Notes under the pieces: model-generated
What the model was told of the DNA's origin: nothing
The model's database searches: none
Seen by the model: only the letters and a program-made list of their open reading frames with translations
Shown: piece after piece, positions 42,836 to 51,545 of the stretch
Layout of the letters: every line of letters starts with the position of its first letter
How positions within the stretch are numbered: the first letter of the stretch is position 1
NCBI GenBank assembly: GCA_036258055.1
Contig: DATAEK010000051.1
Location: forward strand, 13,893 to 77,892
Reading direction: 5' to 3'
DNA from: DATAEK01 sp036258055
Lineage (GTDB): Bacteria; Acidobacteriota; Vicinamibacteria; Vicinamibacterales; 2-12-FULL-66-21
Length of the DNA: 64,000 nt
Translations under genes and position numbers: made by a program

Positions 42836-44986
42836 ATGGCCAGCCCACGACCCCCGGTCGAACCCACACCGGGCCGCCGCCGGCAGCCGGCGAGCCTGCC
42901 GCTGCCGCCAGGGGTCGATAGCCGGACCTCGGTGCGCGACCTGCTCCTCCGATCCTGGGCCGGCCGGCTGTTCATCATCGCCACGCTGCTGAAGTTGATC
43001 GTCGCCGCGCTGCGGAGCCTGGGCGAGCTCCCCGCGTTCGTGCAGATCCTGAGCAGCGCAGCGACGATCGGCCTGGCGATCTCGATCGTCTACTTCGTGG
43101 GCCGGCTCGTCGCCCTCGTCAACCTGCGGCTGCTCTGGCGCGTACGCCGAAAACTGATCCTCTCGTACATCTTCATCGGCGTGGTCCCGGCGCTCCTGCT
43201 CGTGTTCTTTTTCGTTCTCGGCGCCTGGGTCCTGTCGCTGAATCTCAGCGCGTATCTCTTCAAAGACGGCTACGAAGACGTGGTGAAGAACGCCGCACTT
43301 CTGGCGGACGCTGCGGCCGCGGAGATCGCACGCAAGCCCGAAACCGCGCGCGAGACGATCGAGCGCGTGCAGCGGAACGGCTCGCGCAGCCTGCGCTATC
43401 CGAACCTCTCGATCGTGTTCGTGCCGGTGGGGAAGTCCGATATCGGGATCGTGAGCGCGGGCCCATGGGATCACATCGAACAGCCCGTCGCAGCGCCAGA
43501 GTGGGTACAGAAGGTCTCCGCTTTCGCCGGGACGCTGGCGCTCGTGCCACCGGAACGTGGAGGTGACGCCGAGCTCATCGTGCGCGCTGCCAAACCAGTG
43601 GAATCCGGCGCCAGACGCATCGGCTACGTCATCGCCGATATCCCGATCGACAGCGAGGTCCTCGATCGTCTCTACGACGTGACGAGCATCAGAGCGGGCA
43701 GCGTGCGGATCAGCACCGATGAGGCCAGCGCCCTGATGCCGCCGGGCAGTGTGGCATCCACCACTGCGTCGGGAGGCAGCCAATCGCTGTTCCGTCAGAG
43801 CGTGACGTTCCTCGACGTGACCGATTGGCCGACGGGGACCCTGAGACGTGCCACCGTATCGATGACGTTCAAGCCGGGCGATTTGTACGGACGGCTGGCG
43901 CGCGCACAGAATACTCAGCTCGGCCCCGTCACGATGGCTCAGGGCATCTTTCTGGCGCTGATGGCCGTGGCGGTCCTGTTCCTGGTCATCGAAATCATCG
44001 CGTTGATCATGGGGCTGGCGCTCGCGCGATCGATCACGAGCTCGATCCATCAGCTCTTCATGGGCACCGAACGCGTGCGGCAAGGGGACTTCACGCACCG
44101 GATCGACATCCGCACGAAGGATCAGCTCGGAGAGCTGGCCGACTCGTTCAACCAGATGACCGGCAGCATCGAGAACCTCCTCCAGACCGCGGCCGAGAAG
44201 AAGCGGCTCGAGGAGGAGCTGCGGATCGCACGTCAGATCCAGATGTCGCTGCTGCCACGTGGGCCGCTCGATGTGCCGGGCCTCGCCGTCACCGCGCTCT
44301 GCGTGCCGGCCCGAGAAGTCGGTGGGGACTACTACGACTTCTTTCCGCTCGCGGACGCGCGGCTGGGCGTGTTGATCGCCGACGTCGCGGGCAAAGGCAC
44401 GTCCGCCGCGCTCTACATGGCGGAGCTGAAGGGCCTGGTCCTCTCTCTCAGCCAGATCTATCAATCTCCGCGGCAGCTGCTGATCGAGGTCAACCGGATC
44501 CTGTCGGAGAACCTCGACAGCCGCAGCTTCATCACGATGACCTACGCCGTGTTGGACCTGGCGGGCGGGACGATGACGTACGCCCGTGCCGGCCATACGC
44601 CGCTCATCTTCGTGCCAAGTCCCGCGACGTCTACGGTTGCGCAAGTGCTGACCCCGAGCGGCATGGTCCTCGGTTTGCGCATCGACGGAGCCGCCGAGAA
44701 ATTCGCCGAGCTGCTGGAAGAGCAACGGGTGACACTCCACGCCGGCGCGATCATCGTGCTCTACACCGACGGCATCACCGAAGCCATGAACGCCGAGAGC
44801 GATCTCTTCGGCGAGTCGCGCCTGAGCCGCATCGTCGAAGAGCACGGTCACCTGGATTCGGGCGAGCTCCGCGAGCGGATCCTCCGCGAGATCGAGGCCT
44901 TCGTGGGCAACGCCGATCAACACGACGATATGACGATGATCCTGATGAAGGTCGATCGCGCGGTGGCCGAGAAGGTGGCGGTGTGA
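42836..44986 (+). CDS. Membrane-bound RsbU-like PP2C phosphatase with HAMP domain
   Basis: 716 residues. A polar N-terminus precedes membrane helices at about 45-65 and 75-90, a third at about 105-130 (LSYIFIGVVPALLLVFFFVLGAWVL), an extracytoplasmic sensor region, a further helix (MAQGIFLALMAVAVLFLVIEIIALIMG), HAMP (LARSITSSIHQLFMGTERVRQGDFTHRI), a coiled coil and a SpoIIE domain with QMSLLPRGPLDVPG, VGGDYYDFFPL, LIADVAGKGTSAALYMA, LYTDGITEAMN and DDMTMILMK. It should dephosphorylate a STAS-domain antagonist after sensing an outside signal. Overlaps the amidohydrolase start by 4 nt. Confidence 0.92.
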   Translation: MASPRPPVEPTPGRRRQPASLPLPPGVDSRTSVRDLLLRSWAGRLFIIATLLKLIVAALRSLGELPAFVQILSSAATIGLAISIVYFVGRLVALVNLRLLWRVRRKLILSYIFIGVVPALLLVFFFVLGAWVLSLNLSAYLFKDGYEDVVKNAALLADAAAAEIARKPETARETIERVQRNGSRSLRYPNLSIVFVPVGKSDIGIVSAGPWDHIEQPVAAPEWVQKVSAFAGTLALVPPERGGDAELIVRAAKPVESGARRIGYVIADIPIDSEVLDRLYDVTSIRAGSVRISTDEASALMPPGSVASTTASGGSQSLFRQSVTFLDVTDWPTGTLRRATVSMTFKPGDLYGRLARAQNTQLGPVTMAQGIFLALMAVAVLFLVIEIIALIMGLALARSITSSIHQLFMGTERVRQGDFTHRIDIRTKDQLGELADSFNQMTGSIENLLQTAAEKKRLEEELRIARQIQMSLLPRGPLDVPGLAVTALCVPAREVGGDYYDFFPLADARLGVLIADVAGKGTSAALYMAELKGLVLSLSQIYQSPRQLLIEVNRILSENLDSRSFITMTYAVLDLAGGTMTYARAGHTPLIFVPSPATSTVAQVLTPSGMVLGLRIDGAAEKFAELLEEQRVTLHAGAIIVLYTDGITEAMNAESDLFGESRLSRIVEEHGHLDSGELRERILREIEAFVGNADQHDDMTMILMKVDRAVAEKVAV

Positions 44987-46659
44987 CCGACGGCCGTGCG
45001 GATCTCGTCGTCCTGAACGCGAAGGTGCACACCGTCGATCCGGACCGACCTGCGGCGCAGGCTGTTGCGGTGCACGCCGGGCGGATCACGCGGGTTGGAA
45101 CAGACGCCGAGGTCCGCCGGTTAGCGGGCGCCTCGACTCGTGTGATCGATGCGGGCGGCCGGCTGGTGTTGCCCGGATTCAACGACGCCCACGTTCATCT
45201 CCTGTGGGGCGCTGAGGAGCTCGTCGGCGTCGATCTGCGACCCGCGAAGAACGCACGGGAGCTGGCGGCGCGGCTGGCTGCGTACGCCGCGCGAGTTCCA
45301 AGAGACAGTTGGATCCTCGGCGGGTACTGGGACCACGAAGCCTGGCCAGGCCGTGTTCTGCCGGCGCACGATGCGATCGATGCGGCCACCCCGGATCATC
45401 CGGTGTTCGTGAAACGGCTCGACGGTCATATGGGCCTGGCGAACACGCTCGCCATGCGACGCGCCGGGATCACACGCGACACGAAGTCACCCGACGGAGG
45501 CTCGATCGTCCGTGATGCGGACGGCAATCCGACCGGGATCTTCAAAGACAACGCGATGGATCTCATCACCCGCGCCGTGCCCGAGCCGACGCTGGCTGAA
45601 ACGATCGACAAGACACGCGCCGCCTTGAAGCATGCCGCGTCGCTGGGCGTGACGACGCTGCAGGACATGACCGCCAGCGGCATCGAGCTGCGCGCGTACC
45701 AGACGCTCCGGGCGTCAGGCGAGCTGACCGCGCGGATCTACTCCATTCAGAATCACGGTATCGCCGGCGTGCGCGACGCCGGCGTGATGACCGGATTCGG
45801 CGACGAGTGGCTCCGAATCGGCGGGATCAAGATCTTCTCCGACGGATCGATGGGATCTGCGACGGCCGCGCTTTTCGACCCGTATTCGGATCAGCCCGAG
45901 ACGAGCGGCCTCCTGATCCATACGCCGGCGGACCTCGAACGGGCGATCTTCGACGCCGACGCCGCGGGCTTCCAGGTGATCGTCCATGCCATCGGTGACC
46001 GCGCCAACGCGCTTGTCCTCGACGCGTTCGAGCGGCTGGTGGCGGCACGCGGGGTCAGGGACCGGCGCGCCCGCATCGAACACGCGCAGATCGTGCGCAA
46101 GAGCGACCGCAAGCGATTCCGGGAGCTCGGCGTCATCGCGTCGATTCAGCCGAGCCACGCCATCGACGACATGCGATGGGCGGAAGCGCGCATCGGCCGG
46201 ACCCGCTGTGAAGTGGCCTACAACGTCGGGGCGTTCGTGACAGCCGGCGCTCGGATGGCCTTCGGTACTGACTGGTTCGTCGAGCCGCTCGACCCGATGC
46301 TCGGGCTCTATGCTGCCGTGACGAGGCAGGCAACGGATGGCACACCCTCAGGCGGGTGGTTCCCCGACGAGCGGATTACGATCGAACAGGCGATCGAGTA
46401 CTACACCATGGGATCGGCGTACGCCGAATTCGCCGAGAGCTGGAAGGGCAGCATCACCGAAGGCAAGGCCGCCGACCTGGTCGTGCTGTCGCGCGACATC
46501 CTGACCGCGTCACCGCGGGAGATTCTCGATACCAACGCGGTCTACACGATCGTCGGCGGCCGCGTCGTGTACGAGAGAGATGCGCAATCGGCGAGCGCCG
46601 GCGCCCTTCGCGCCACCGATGCACAGGCTCACGACGAGATGCGTGTTCCTGCCCGATGA
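44983..46659 (+). CDS. YtcJ-like amidohydrolase (amidohydrolase_3)
   Basis: 558 residues starting at a GTG that overlaps the phosphatase stop (GTGA). Metal-binding and family motifs: GFNDAHVHLLWG, a glycine-rich IKIFSDGSMGSATAALF, VIVHAIGDRANALVLDAFE, RIEHAQIVRKSD and FGTDWFVEPLDPMLGLYAAV. The C-terminus (GSITEGKAADLVVLSRDIL) is the usual metal-dependent hydrolase beta sandwich. Acts on an unknown amide or formamide. There is no signal peptide. Translation is probably coupled to its neighbours. Confidence 0.9.
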   Translation: MTDGRADLVVLNAKVHTVDPDRPAAQAVAVHAGRITRVGTDAEVRRLAGASTRVIDAGGRLVLPGFNDAHVHLLWGAEELVGVDLRPAKNARELAARLAAYAARVPRDSWILGGYWDHEAWPGRVLPAHDAIDAATPDHPVFVKRLDGHMGLANTLAMRRAGITRDTKSPDGGSIVRDADGNPTGIFKDNAMDLITRAVPEPTLAETIDKTRAALKHAASLGVTTLQDMTASGIELRAYQTLRASGELTARIYSIQNHGIAGVRDAGVMTGFGDEWLRIGGIKIFSDGSMGSATAALFDPYSDQPETSGLLIHTPADLERAIFDADAAGFQVIVHAIGDRANALVLDAFERLVAARGVRDRRARIEHAQIVRKSDRKRFRELGVIASIQPSHAIDDMRWAEARIGRTRCEVAYNVGAFVTAGARMAFGTDWFVEPLDPMLGLYAAVTRQATDGTPSGGWFPDERITIEQAIEYYTMGSAYAEFAESWKGSITEGKAADLVVLSRDILTASPREILDTNAVYTIVGGRVVYERDAQSASAGALRATDAQAHDEMRVPAR

Positions 46660-47600
46660 CTGATCTCGTCGTCATCTTCCGGACGCAATCCCACATCGAG
46701 GCGGACGTCGTCCGCGGGCTGCTCGAGACGCACGGCATCCCCGCCATCGTCACCTCCGACAACGCGCGCACGACCTTTCCGTTCACGCTGAACGAGCTGC
46801 GGGTCGCGGTCAGCCCGTCGCTCGCCGAGCAGGCCTCGCGAATCATCGAGAGTCATCGCGACGAGGTCAGCCACGGCCGCGTCGTGCCGTTCGGGTCGGA
46901 GCTCGAACCGCTCGAACGGCGCATCGGATACCGGTTCCGGGACCGGGGGCTGCTCGAGCACGCGCTCACGCATCGATCGCGCGTCCACGAGGATGCCAGT
47001 GGCGGCGTCATCGACAACGAGTCGCTCGAATTCCTCGGCGACTCCGTTCTCGGCTTCGTGATCGCCGACATGCTCTTCCGGCAGTTTCCGCAGCACAACG
47101 AAGGGCAGAAGTCCAAGGTCAAGGCGTCACTCGTATCGGCCGCATCGCTCGCGAAGCTGGGCACGAAGCTGGGGCTCGGCGAATTCCTGATTCTCGGCCG
47201 GGGCGAGGAGAAAACCGGAGGGCGGCGCAAGGATGCCCTCATCGCCGATGGCTACGAGGCGCTCATCGCGGCGATTTACCTCGACGGCGGGGTCGAGCCG
47301 GTGCGCGGCTTCATCGAACGTCAGTTCGAGGAATTGATCCTCGAAGCGCAGCGAACTGGCGCGGCCGCAGCGTTCACCGAGGATTACAAGTCCGCGCTGC
47401 AGGAGTGGCTGCAGTCGCACGACCGCGGGCTGCCCTCGTATCGCCTGGTTTCGGAGACCGGTCCGGCGCATCGGCGCCGGTTCGAGGTCGAGGTACTGGT
47501 GTCCGGGGAATCGCTCGCGAGAGCGGAAGGCCGAAGCAAAAAGGAAGCGGCGCAGGCCGCCGCAAAGGCAGCGCTGAGCTCTCTCACGACGGCGGAGTGA
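46656..47600 (+). CDS. rnc: DUF2007 fused to ribonuclease III
   Basis: 314 residues. Residues 1-70 match the DUF2007 'signal-transducing' fold (VVIFRTQSHIEADVVRGLLETHGIPAIVTSD, LRVAVSPSLAEQASRII). Then a complete RNase III: LLEHALTHRS, signature NESLEFLGDSVL at 121-132, KVKASLVSAASLA, and DALIADGYEALIAAIYLDGG with the catalytic D and E. The dsRNA-binding domain starts at DYKSALQEWLQ and ends GRSKKEAAQAAAKAAL. The ATG overlaps the amidohydrolase stop (ATGA). The frame is open through the junction, so this is one polypeptide. No lepA or era gene is adjacent. Confidence 0.9.
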   Translation: MTDLVVIFRTQSHIEADVVRGLLETHGIPAIVTSDNARTTFPFTLNELRVAVSPSLAEQASRIIESHRDEVSHGRVVPFGSELEPLERRIGYRFRDRGLLEHALTHRSRVHEDASGGVIDNESLEFLGDSVLGFVIADMLFRQFPQHNEGQKSKVKASLVSAASLAKLGTKLGLGEFLILGRGEEKTGGRRKDALIADGYEALIAAIYLDGGVEPVRGFIERQFEELILEAQRTGAAAAFTEDYKSALQEWLQSHDRGLPSYRLVSETGPAHRRRFEVEVLVSGESLARAEGRSKKEAAQAAAKAALSSLTTAE

Positions 47601-47603
47601 GGC

Positions 47604-49382
47604 TCAGCGCGCGGGTGGCGGCGCGACGAGACGGCTGGCGTTTCGCCGGAGGCACTCGGTGTTGTCAGGCGTTTCCGGCGCCAGCACTTCAATCTCCCGG
47701 CACCAGCGGAGCGCTTCGGCCGGCCGGTCGGTGCGCTCGTTCAGGAGCGCGAGCGACTGGCGCGCCGTGATGCTCGGAGGATCGAGCAACAGCGCTTCGC
47801 TGAACTGTTCTTCTGCTTCCCGCCAGCGCCCGGCAATCATGGCCAGCGTTCCGAGGCCGGTCGGTCCTGCGGGCGAGCGCGGGTCGAGCCGTCTGAGCGC
47901 CGTGAACTCGTCGCGGGCTTCTTCGATCCGGTTCATCTCCAGCAGGCACAGGCCCAGCTTCAGGTGCGCATCAGCATGGTCGCTGCGCAGATGCACCGCC
48001 GAACGAAATGCCATGATGGCGCGCTCGTGGTCGCCTCTTCGATGGAACGCTTCGCCGAGCATCAGATGCGGCAACCAGATGTCCGGGGCCTTCTGCACCG
48101 CGTCGAGCCAGAGGATGGTGTCGTCAGCCCAGACCGCGTTGCGCACGATCGTCGACCCGGCCAGCGTCACGATGGCGATGCCCACCGTGACCGGCCGCAG
48201 GATCCGCAGGCGTGTGGAGTGCAGCGGCTGACCCACGGCCCACGCGACGCCGATGCCCACCGCGATGAAGAGGCCGCAGCACGGCAGATACGCACGATGC
48301 TCGGCGAGAGGATGGCCCAGGTCAAGCACCGCGAGGACGGCCGGCGGAACGAGCGCGGCAAGAAACCACCAGATGCCGAGGCCAATGGCGCCGTTCACAC
48401 GCCGCATTCGATGAGCGAGAAGGATCAGCGCCATGGGCACGCCAACGGCGAGGAGTGCGGAAAACGAGAGCAGACTCGGAATGGCGTTGACCGGGTGCAG
48501 GATCGACTGCGCCGCCGGACGGATCAGGAGCGTCAGATAGAGACGAACGACATCCAGTTCGACGAGCACGAGCGACCAGTGCACCGCGATCGGGCGAGGA
48601 TTCTCTATGATCAGCAGGACGGCCAGGCGCGTCGCGGCGGCAACCAGCGTGACCGCCAGGAGCGCCGCGGTCAGCCGGCGCAGCCGCTCGGATACAGGCG
48701 AGGATGATGCGTTGGCTGCGAAGGATCGGTAGCCGAGCAAGAGTACCGGAAACACGACGGCGATTTCCTTCGTGCCGAGCGCGAGCAGCCAGGACGCCGC
48801 GGTAATGGCAAGACTGCGCATCGGTCCGCCGTGGACCCAGCGTCGAGCCGACAGGCACGCGGCGAGGAGGAACGTGGTGCAGAGGACATCGGCGCGCGCG
48901 CTGATATAGCCCACGGCCTCGGTCATGATCGGGTGCACGGCGAAGAGCGTCGCCGCGCAGGCCGCCGCGCTGTCCGGATCGATCGGCACCGACGGGCGAC
49001 TGCTGCCCGACTGGCCATCAGCCACCAGGCGGCGCGCGAGCAGGAAGAGCAGCACGACGTTGAGCACGTGCAGGAGGATGCTCGTCAGATGAAACCCGAA
49101 CGTGCCGGTGCCCCAGATCGCGCGGTCGACGGCGTACGAGAAGTTCACAATCGGCCGGGAAGCTTCGTGAAGAGCGATGGCTCGTAAATGCGTGAGACTC
49201 TCGAGCGATCGGTTGTTCGCCACGACCCGGAAGTCGTCCCAGACGAACGGATTGTGAAGGGCATTGACGTAGACGAGCCCGGCCATGATTGCGGGCACTG
49301 CACAGAGCAGGACGATCTGCCGGCGACGCCGAGGTGATGTGTCCGGCAAGGAGTCGAGTGAGGGACAGGACGGCGTCGTCAC
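47604..49382 (-). CDS. TMTC-like GT-C family membrane protein with TPR repeats
   Basis: 592 residues from the GTG at 49382; earlier residues of the open frame are low-complexity and lack a domain. Many membrane helices (IVLLCAVPAIMAGLVYV, LTSILLHVLNVVLLFLLARRLV, VPMALILLAHRM, GLGIWWFLAALVPPAVLAV and others) with the GT-C acidic motif NPFVWDDFRVV after the first helix, as in TMTC O-mannosyltransferases and related bacterial proteins. TPR repeats follow (LMLGEAFHRRGDHERAIMAFRSAVHLRSDHADAHLKLGL). Catalysis is not proven by sequence. The start is uncertain by tens of residues. Confidence 0.8.
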   Translation of the reverse strand: MTTPSCPSLDSLPDTSPRRRRQIVLLCAVPAIMAGLVYVNALHNPFVWDDFRVVANNRSLESLTHLRAIALHEASRPIVNFSYAVDRAIWGTGTFGFHLTSILLHVLNVVLLFLLARRLVADGQSGSSRPSVPIDPDSAAACAATLFAVHPIMTEAVGYISARADVLCTTFLLAACLSARRWVHGGPMRSLAITAASWLLALGTKEIAVVFPVLLLGYRSFAANASSSPVSERLRRLTAALLAVTLVAAATRLAVLLIIENPRPIAVHWSLVLVELDVVRLYLTLLIRPAAQSILHPVNAIPSLLSFSALLAVGVPMALILLAHRMRRVNGAIGLGIWWFLAALVPPAVLAVLDLGHPLAEHRAYLPCCGLFIAVGIGVAWAVGQPLHSTRLRILRPVTVGIAIVTLAGSTIVRNAVWADDTILWLDAVQKAPDIWLPHLMLGEAFHRRGDHERAIMAFRSAVHLRSDHADAHLKLGLCLLEMNRIEEARDEFTALRRLDPRSPAGPTGLGTLAMIAGRWREAEEQFSEALLLDPPSITARQSLALLNERTDRPAEALRWCREIEVLAPETPDNTECLRRNASRLVAPPPAR

Positions 49383-49567
49383 GGATGTGAAGAACAAATC
49401 TGGGCTTGAAATGTCAGATCTGAAACCGGGAACCTCGCTGCGGGGAGATTGAGCGGTTCTCTGCAAGAGTTGGTGCCGCGTCGCGCGTTCGGCCGCTGGC
49501 GGTCGGCTGCCTGCCGGCCCCGTCCTTGCAGCGCATTGCCCACCCGCGCGACGATACCCACAGCTCG

Positions 49568-50374
49568 ATGTCTGAGACGACCGCCGATTCGAGAGCGGCC
49601 ACACTGCCGATTGCACCGCTCCTTCCCTCGTGGCGATGGCTCGCCGCGGCGGGCGCCGTGTTCGTGGCGGACCTCTTTCTGCACTTGCCGATCACCGACG
49701 CGTGCGATGCGCTCGTCCGGCGATTTGGTTTCGACACGTGGGATCTCGTCGTCCGGCGCGGCTTCCTCGGCCTCGGTGTGGCGATGGTCGCCGCAGTCGC
49801 GCTGTGGTCATCGTCGCAGAAGCGACTGATGCTTACGTCTGCCGCCCTGCTCGTGGCGGTCGCGCTGGTCTTTCAGCGCTTTCTGCTGGTGAGCGGCATC
49901 GAGAACATTCACTACCCGCAGTACGCGCTGATGGTCTCGCTCTTGATGCGGGGAGGGGTTCGGGCTGAAGGGGCATACCTGATCTCGACCGGGTTGGGCG
50001 CCGTGGACGAAGCGTATCAGCTCGCCACCATGCCGCGCGGCACGCCGGGTTACTTCGATTGGAACGACGTCGCGCTCAACGCGCTGGGCGCCGCGTTCGG
50101 CGTGGTACTGATGCTGGCAATCCGAAAGGCGGAAGAGGGGCAGGTCACCTATCGACGCCGCACCTCGATTGTGGTCGGCGCCGCGGTCCTTATCTCGCTC
50201 GCACTCTGGCCGCCGACGTGGACGCCATTTTTCAGCGTCACACCTGGCGGCCGTGTGTTCCACAAGCTGTCGGGTTCCGAGGCCGTGATCGTCGCGAGCG
50301 CGCTGTGGGCTGCGGCCGGTTACCTCACATCACGCACGATCTGCCAGCAGGCCCTGGTCAATCGATCTCGATAA
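49568..50374 (+). CDS. VanZ-like membrane protein
   Basis: 268 residues with about seven hydrophobic segments. Family landmarks are ENIHYPQYALMVSLL, GAVDEAYQLATMPRGTPGYFDWNDVALNALGAAFGV. The VanZ family is linked to glycopeptide tolerance in one case but is otherwise uncharacterised. The ATG at 49568 begins the protein-like region; the frame is open 42 nt further upstream. Divergent from the GT-C/TPR protein, and its 3' end overlaps the AAA ATPase gene by 17 nt. Confidence 0.75.
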   Translation: MSETTADSRAATLPIAPLLPSWRWLAAAGAVFVADLFLHLPITDACDALVRRFGFDTWDLVVRRGFLGLGVAMVAAVALWSSSQKRLMLTSAALLVAVALVFQRFLLVSGIENIHYPQYALMVSLLMRGGVRAEGAYLISTGLGAVDEAYQLATMPRGTPGYFDWNDVALNALGAAFGVVLMLAIRKAEEGQVTYRRRTSIVVGAAVLISLALWPPTWTPFFSVTPGGRVFHKLSGSEAVIVASALWAAAGYLTSRTICQQALVNRSR

Positions 50375-51545
50375 TCCCCCAGCTCTTGTCACGCTCGCCG
50401 TCGACGGCGGCTTGACCGGCGAGCGCGAGGGCGGGTTCCGTCTGCGGCAGCCGCGCCGTCACGTAGGCGTGGACCTCCTGGGCGAGATCCTCGTCGCTCG
50501 GCGGCACCGGCCGGCAGTGGAGCCTCACCCAGAGCCGCATGAGCGGATCGGTAAAGCTGTAGCGCTTCTGCCTCGAGACGATCAGGTCCACGTCTTCGAG
50601 CCAGGAGAGGTAGTCCTTGGTCGAGCCGGGTGTTCGCCGCAGCCGGAGCGCGATCTCGGTCAGCGTGAGCGGTTCCTCTTCCGAGAGGACGTCGAGGATC
50701 GCCTTGAGCGCACCGTAACCACGCGCACGGTGCAGACGCAGTTCGTAGGAGAAGCGGCAGGTGGCTGTGAGCTGGCCGTCCGGCGCCAGCAGCGCCGACA
50801 GCGCGCTGACCGGATCCGCGCCGCGCGGGGCGAGCGCCGTCGCTGTCTCCGCGATGAGCCGGGCGTACGCGGGACGCCCATCGGAGAGTGCGTGGACCAG
50901 CCGCGCCAGATCATCGCGGGCGCGCTCGTCTTCAGCCTCGCGGAACGCGTCAGGTCCAGTCGTGTCGAGCGCAGTCGGCATAGTTGCGCGAATCTCCGCG
51001 CGCGCGAGCGGCGTGACGTGCACGATCTCGAACTGTGCCGGCGCGTCGCGGAGCAACCGCAGCGCACGGGCGGTGTAGCGGGTCGTGAGCACGAACCGGT
51101 TGCCGCTCGACGCGAGCGCGGCGATGAGGTCGCGCAACACCGTCCGGAGACCCGGGAAGCTTTCGAAAGTGCGGAACTCGAGGAACTCGTCGAGCAGGAA
51201 CGTCGCGGGACCGTCGCCCGGACGAGCCGTGTCGAGGAATGCGAGTGTCGCATCGAAGGCTTCTCGGGCGCCGGCATCGGTCACGCCCGCTCGGCCGTCG
51301 GCCGGAGGCGGGAATGGCGAGTACTCTCGCAGCGTCCGGAGAAAGCGTTCGGGTGTCGTCGCGACGCGTTCGACGTCGACGTACTGCGCGGATGTGCGTC
51401 CGATGAGATCGCGCAGCCGCAGAAGCAGGGACGTGCGGCCGGTGCCGCAGCCCCCGAGCACGACGGGAATGCGCGGGATGCCCGCGGAACCGTCGAGCGC
51501 AGTGAGCACACGCCGTTCGAGCGATGGACGCTCCGGGATGATCAT
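50358..51545 (-). CDS. AAA ATPase with C-terminal winged helix, coupled to hutU
   Basis: 395 residues: Walker A GGCGTGRTS at 31-39, Walker B FLLDEFLEF at 116-124, and the sensor-like TTRYTAR at about 154-160, then helical regions and a winged helix (LTEIALRLRRTPGSTKDYLSWLEDVDLIVSRQKRYSFTDPLMRLWV). This resembles the archaeal-type ATPase/DUF234 (COG1672) group. Its ATG overlaps the hutU stop (ATGA at 51542-51545), so it is cotranscribed with histidine degradation. No known Hut role is assigned to such proteins. Confidence 0.82.
   Translation of the reverse strand: MIIPERPSLERRVLTALDGSAGIPRIPVVLGGCGTGRTSLLLRLRDLIGRTSAQYVDVERVATTPERFLRTLREYSPFPPPADGRAGVTDAGAREAFDATLAFLDTARPGDGPATFLLDEFLEFRTFESFPGLRTVLRDLIAALASSGNRFVLTTRYTARALRLLRDAPAQFEIVHVTPLARAEIRATMPTALDTTGPDAFREAEDERARDDLARLVHALSDGRPAYARLIAETATALAPRGADPVSALSALLAPDGQLTATCRFSYELRLHRARGYGALKAILDVLSEEEPLTLTEIALRLRRTPGSTKDYLSWLEDVDLIVSRQKRYSFTDPLMRLWVRLHCRPVPPSDEDLAQEVHAYVTARLPQTEPALALAGQAAVDGERDKSWGIIEID

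Noticed and set aside
42827..44923. Long minus-strand open frame (698 codons) opposite the membrane PP2C phosphatase
   Set aside because: High-GC third-position bias opens antisense frames; the translation is rich in charged residues (R, D, H, E) without domains, while the plus strand encodes a complete recognised protein.
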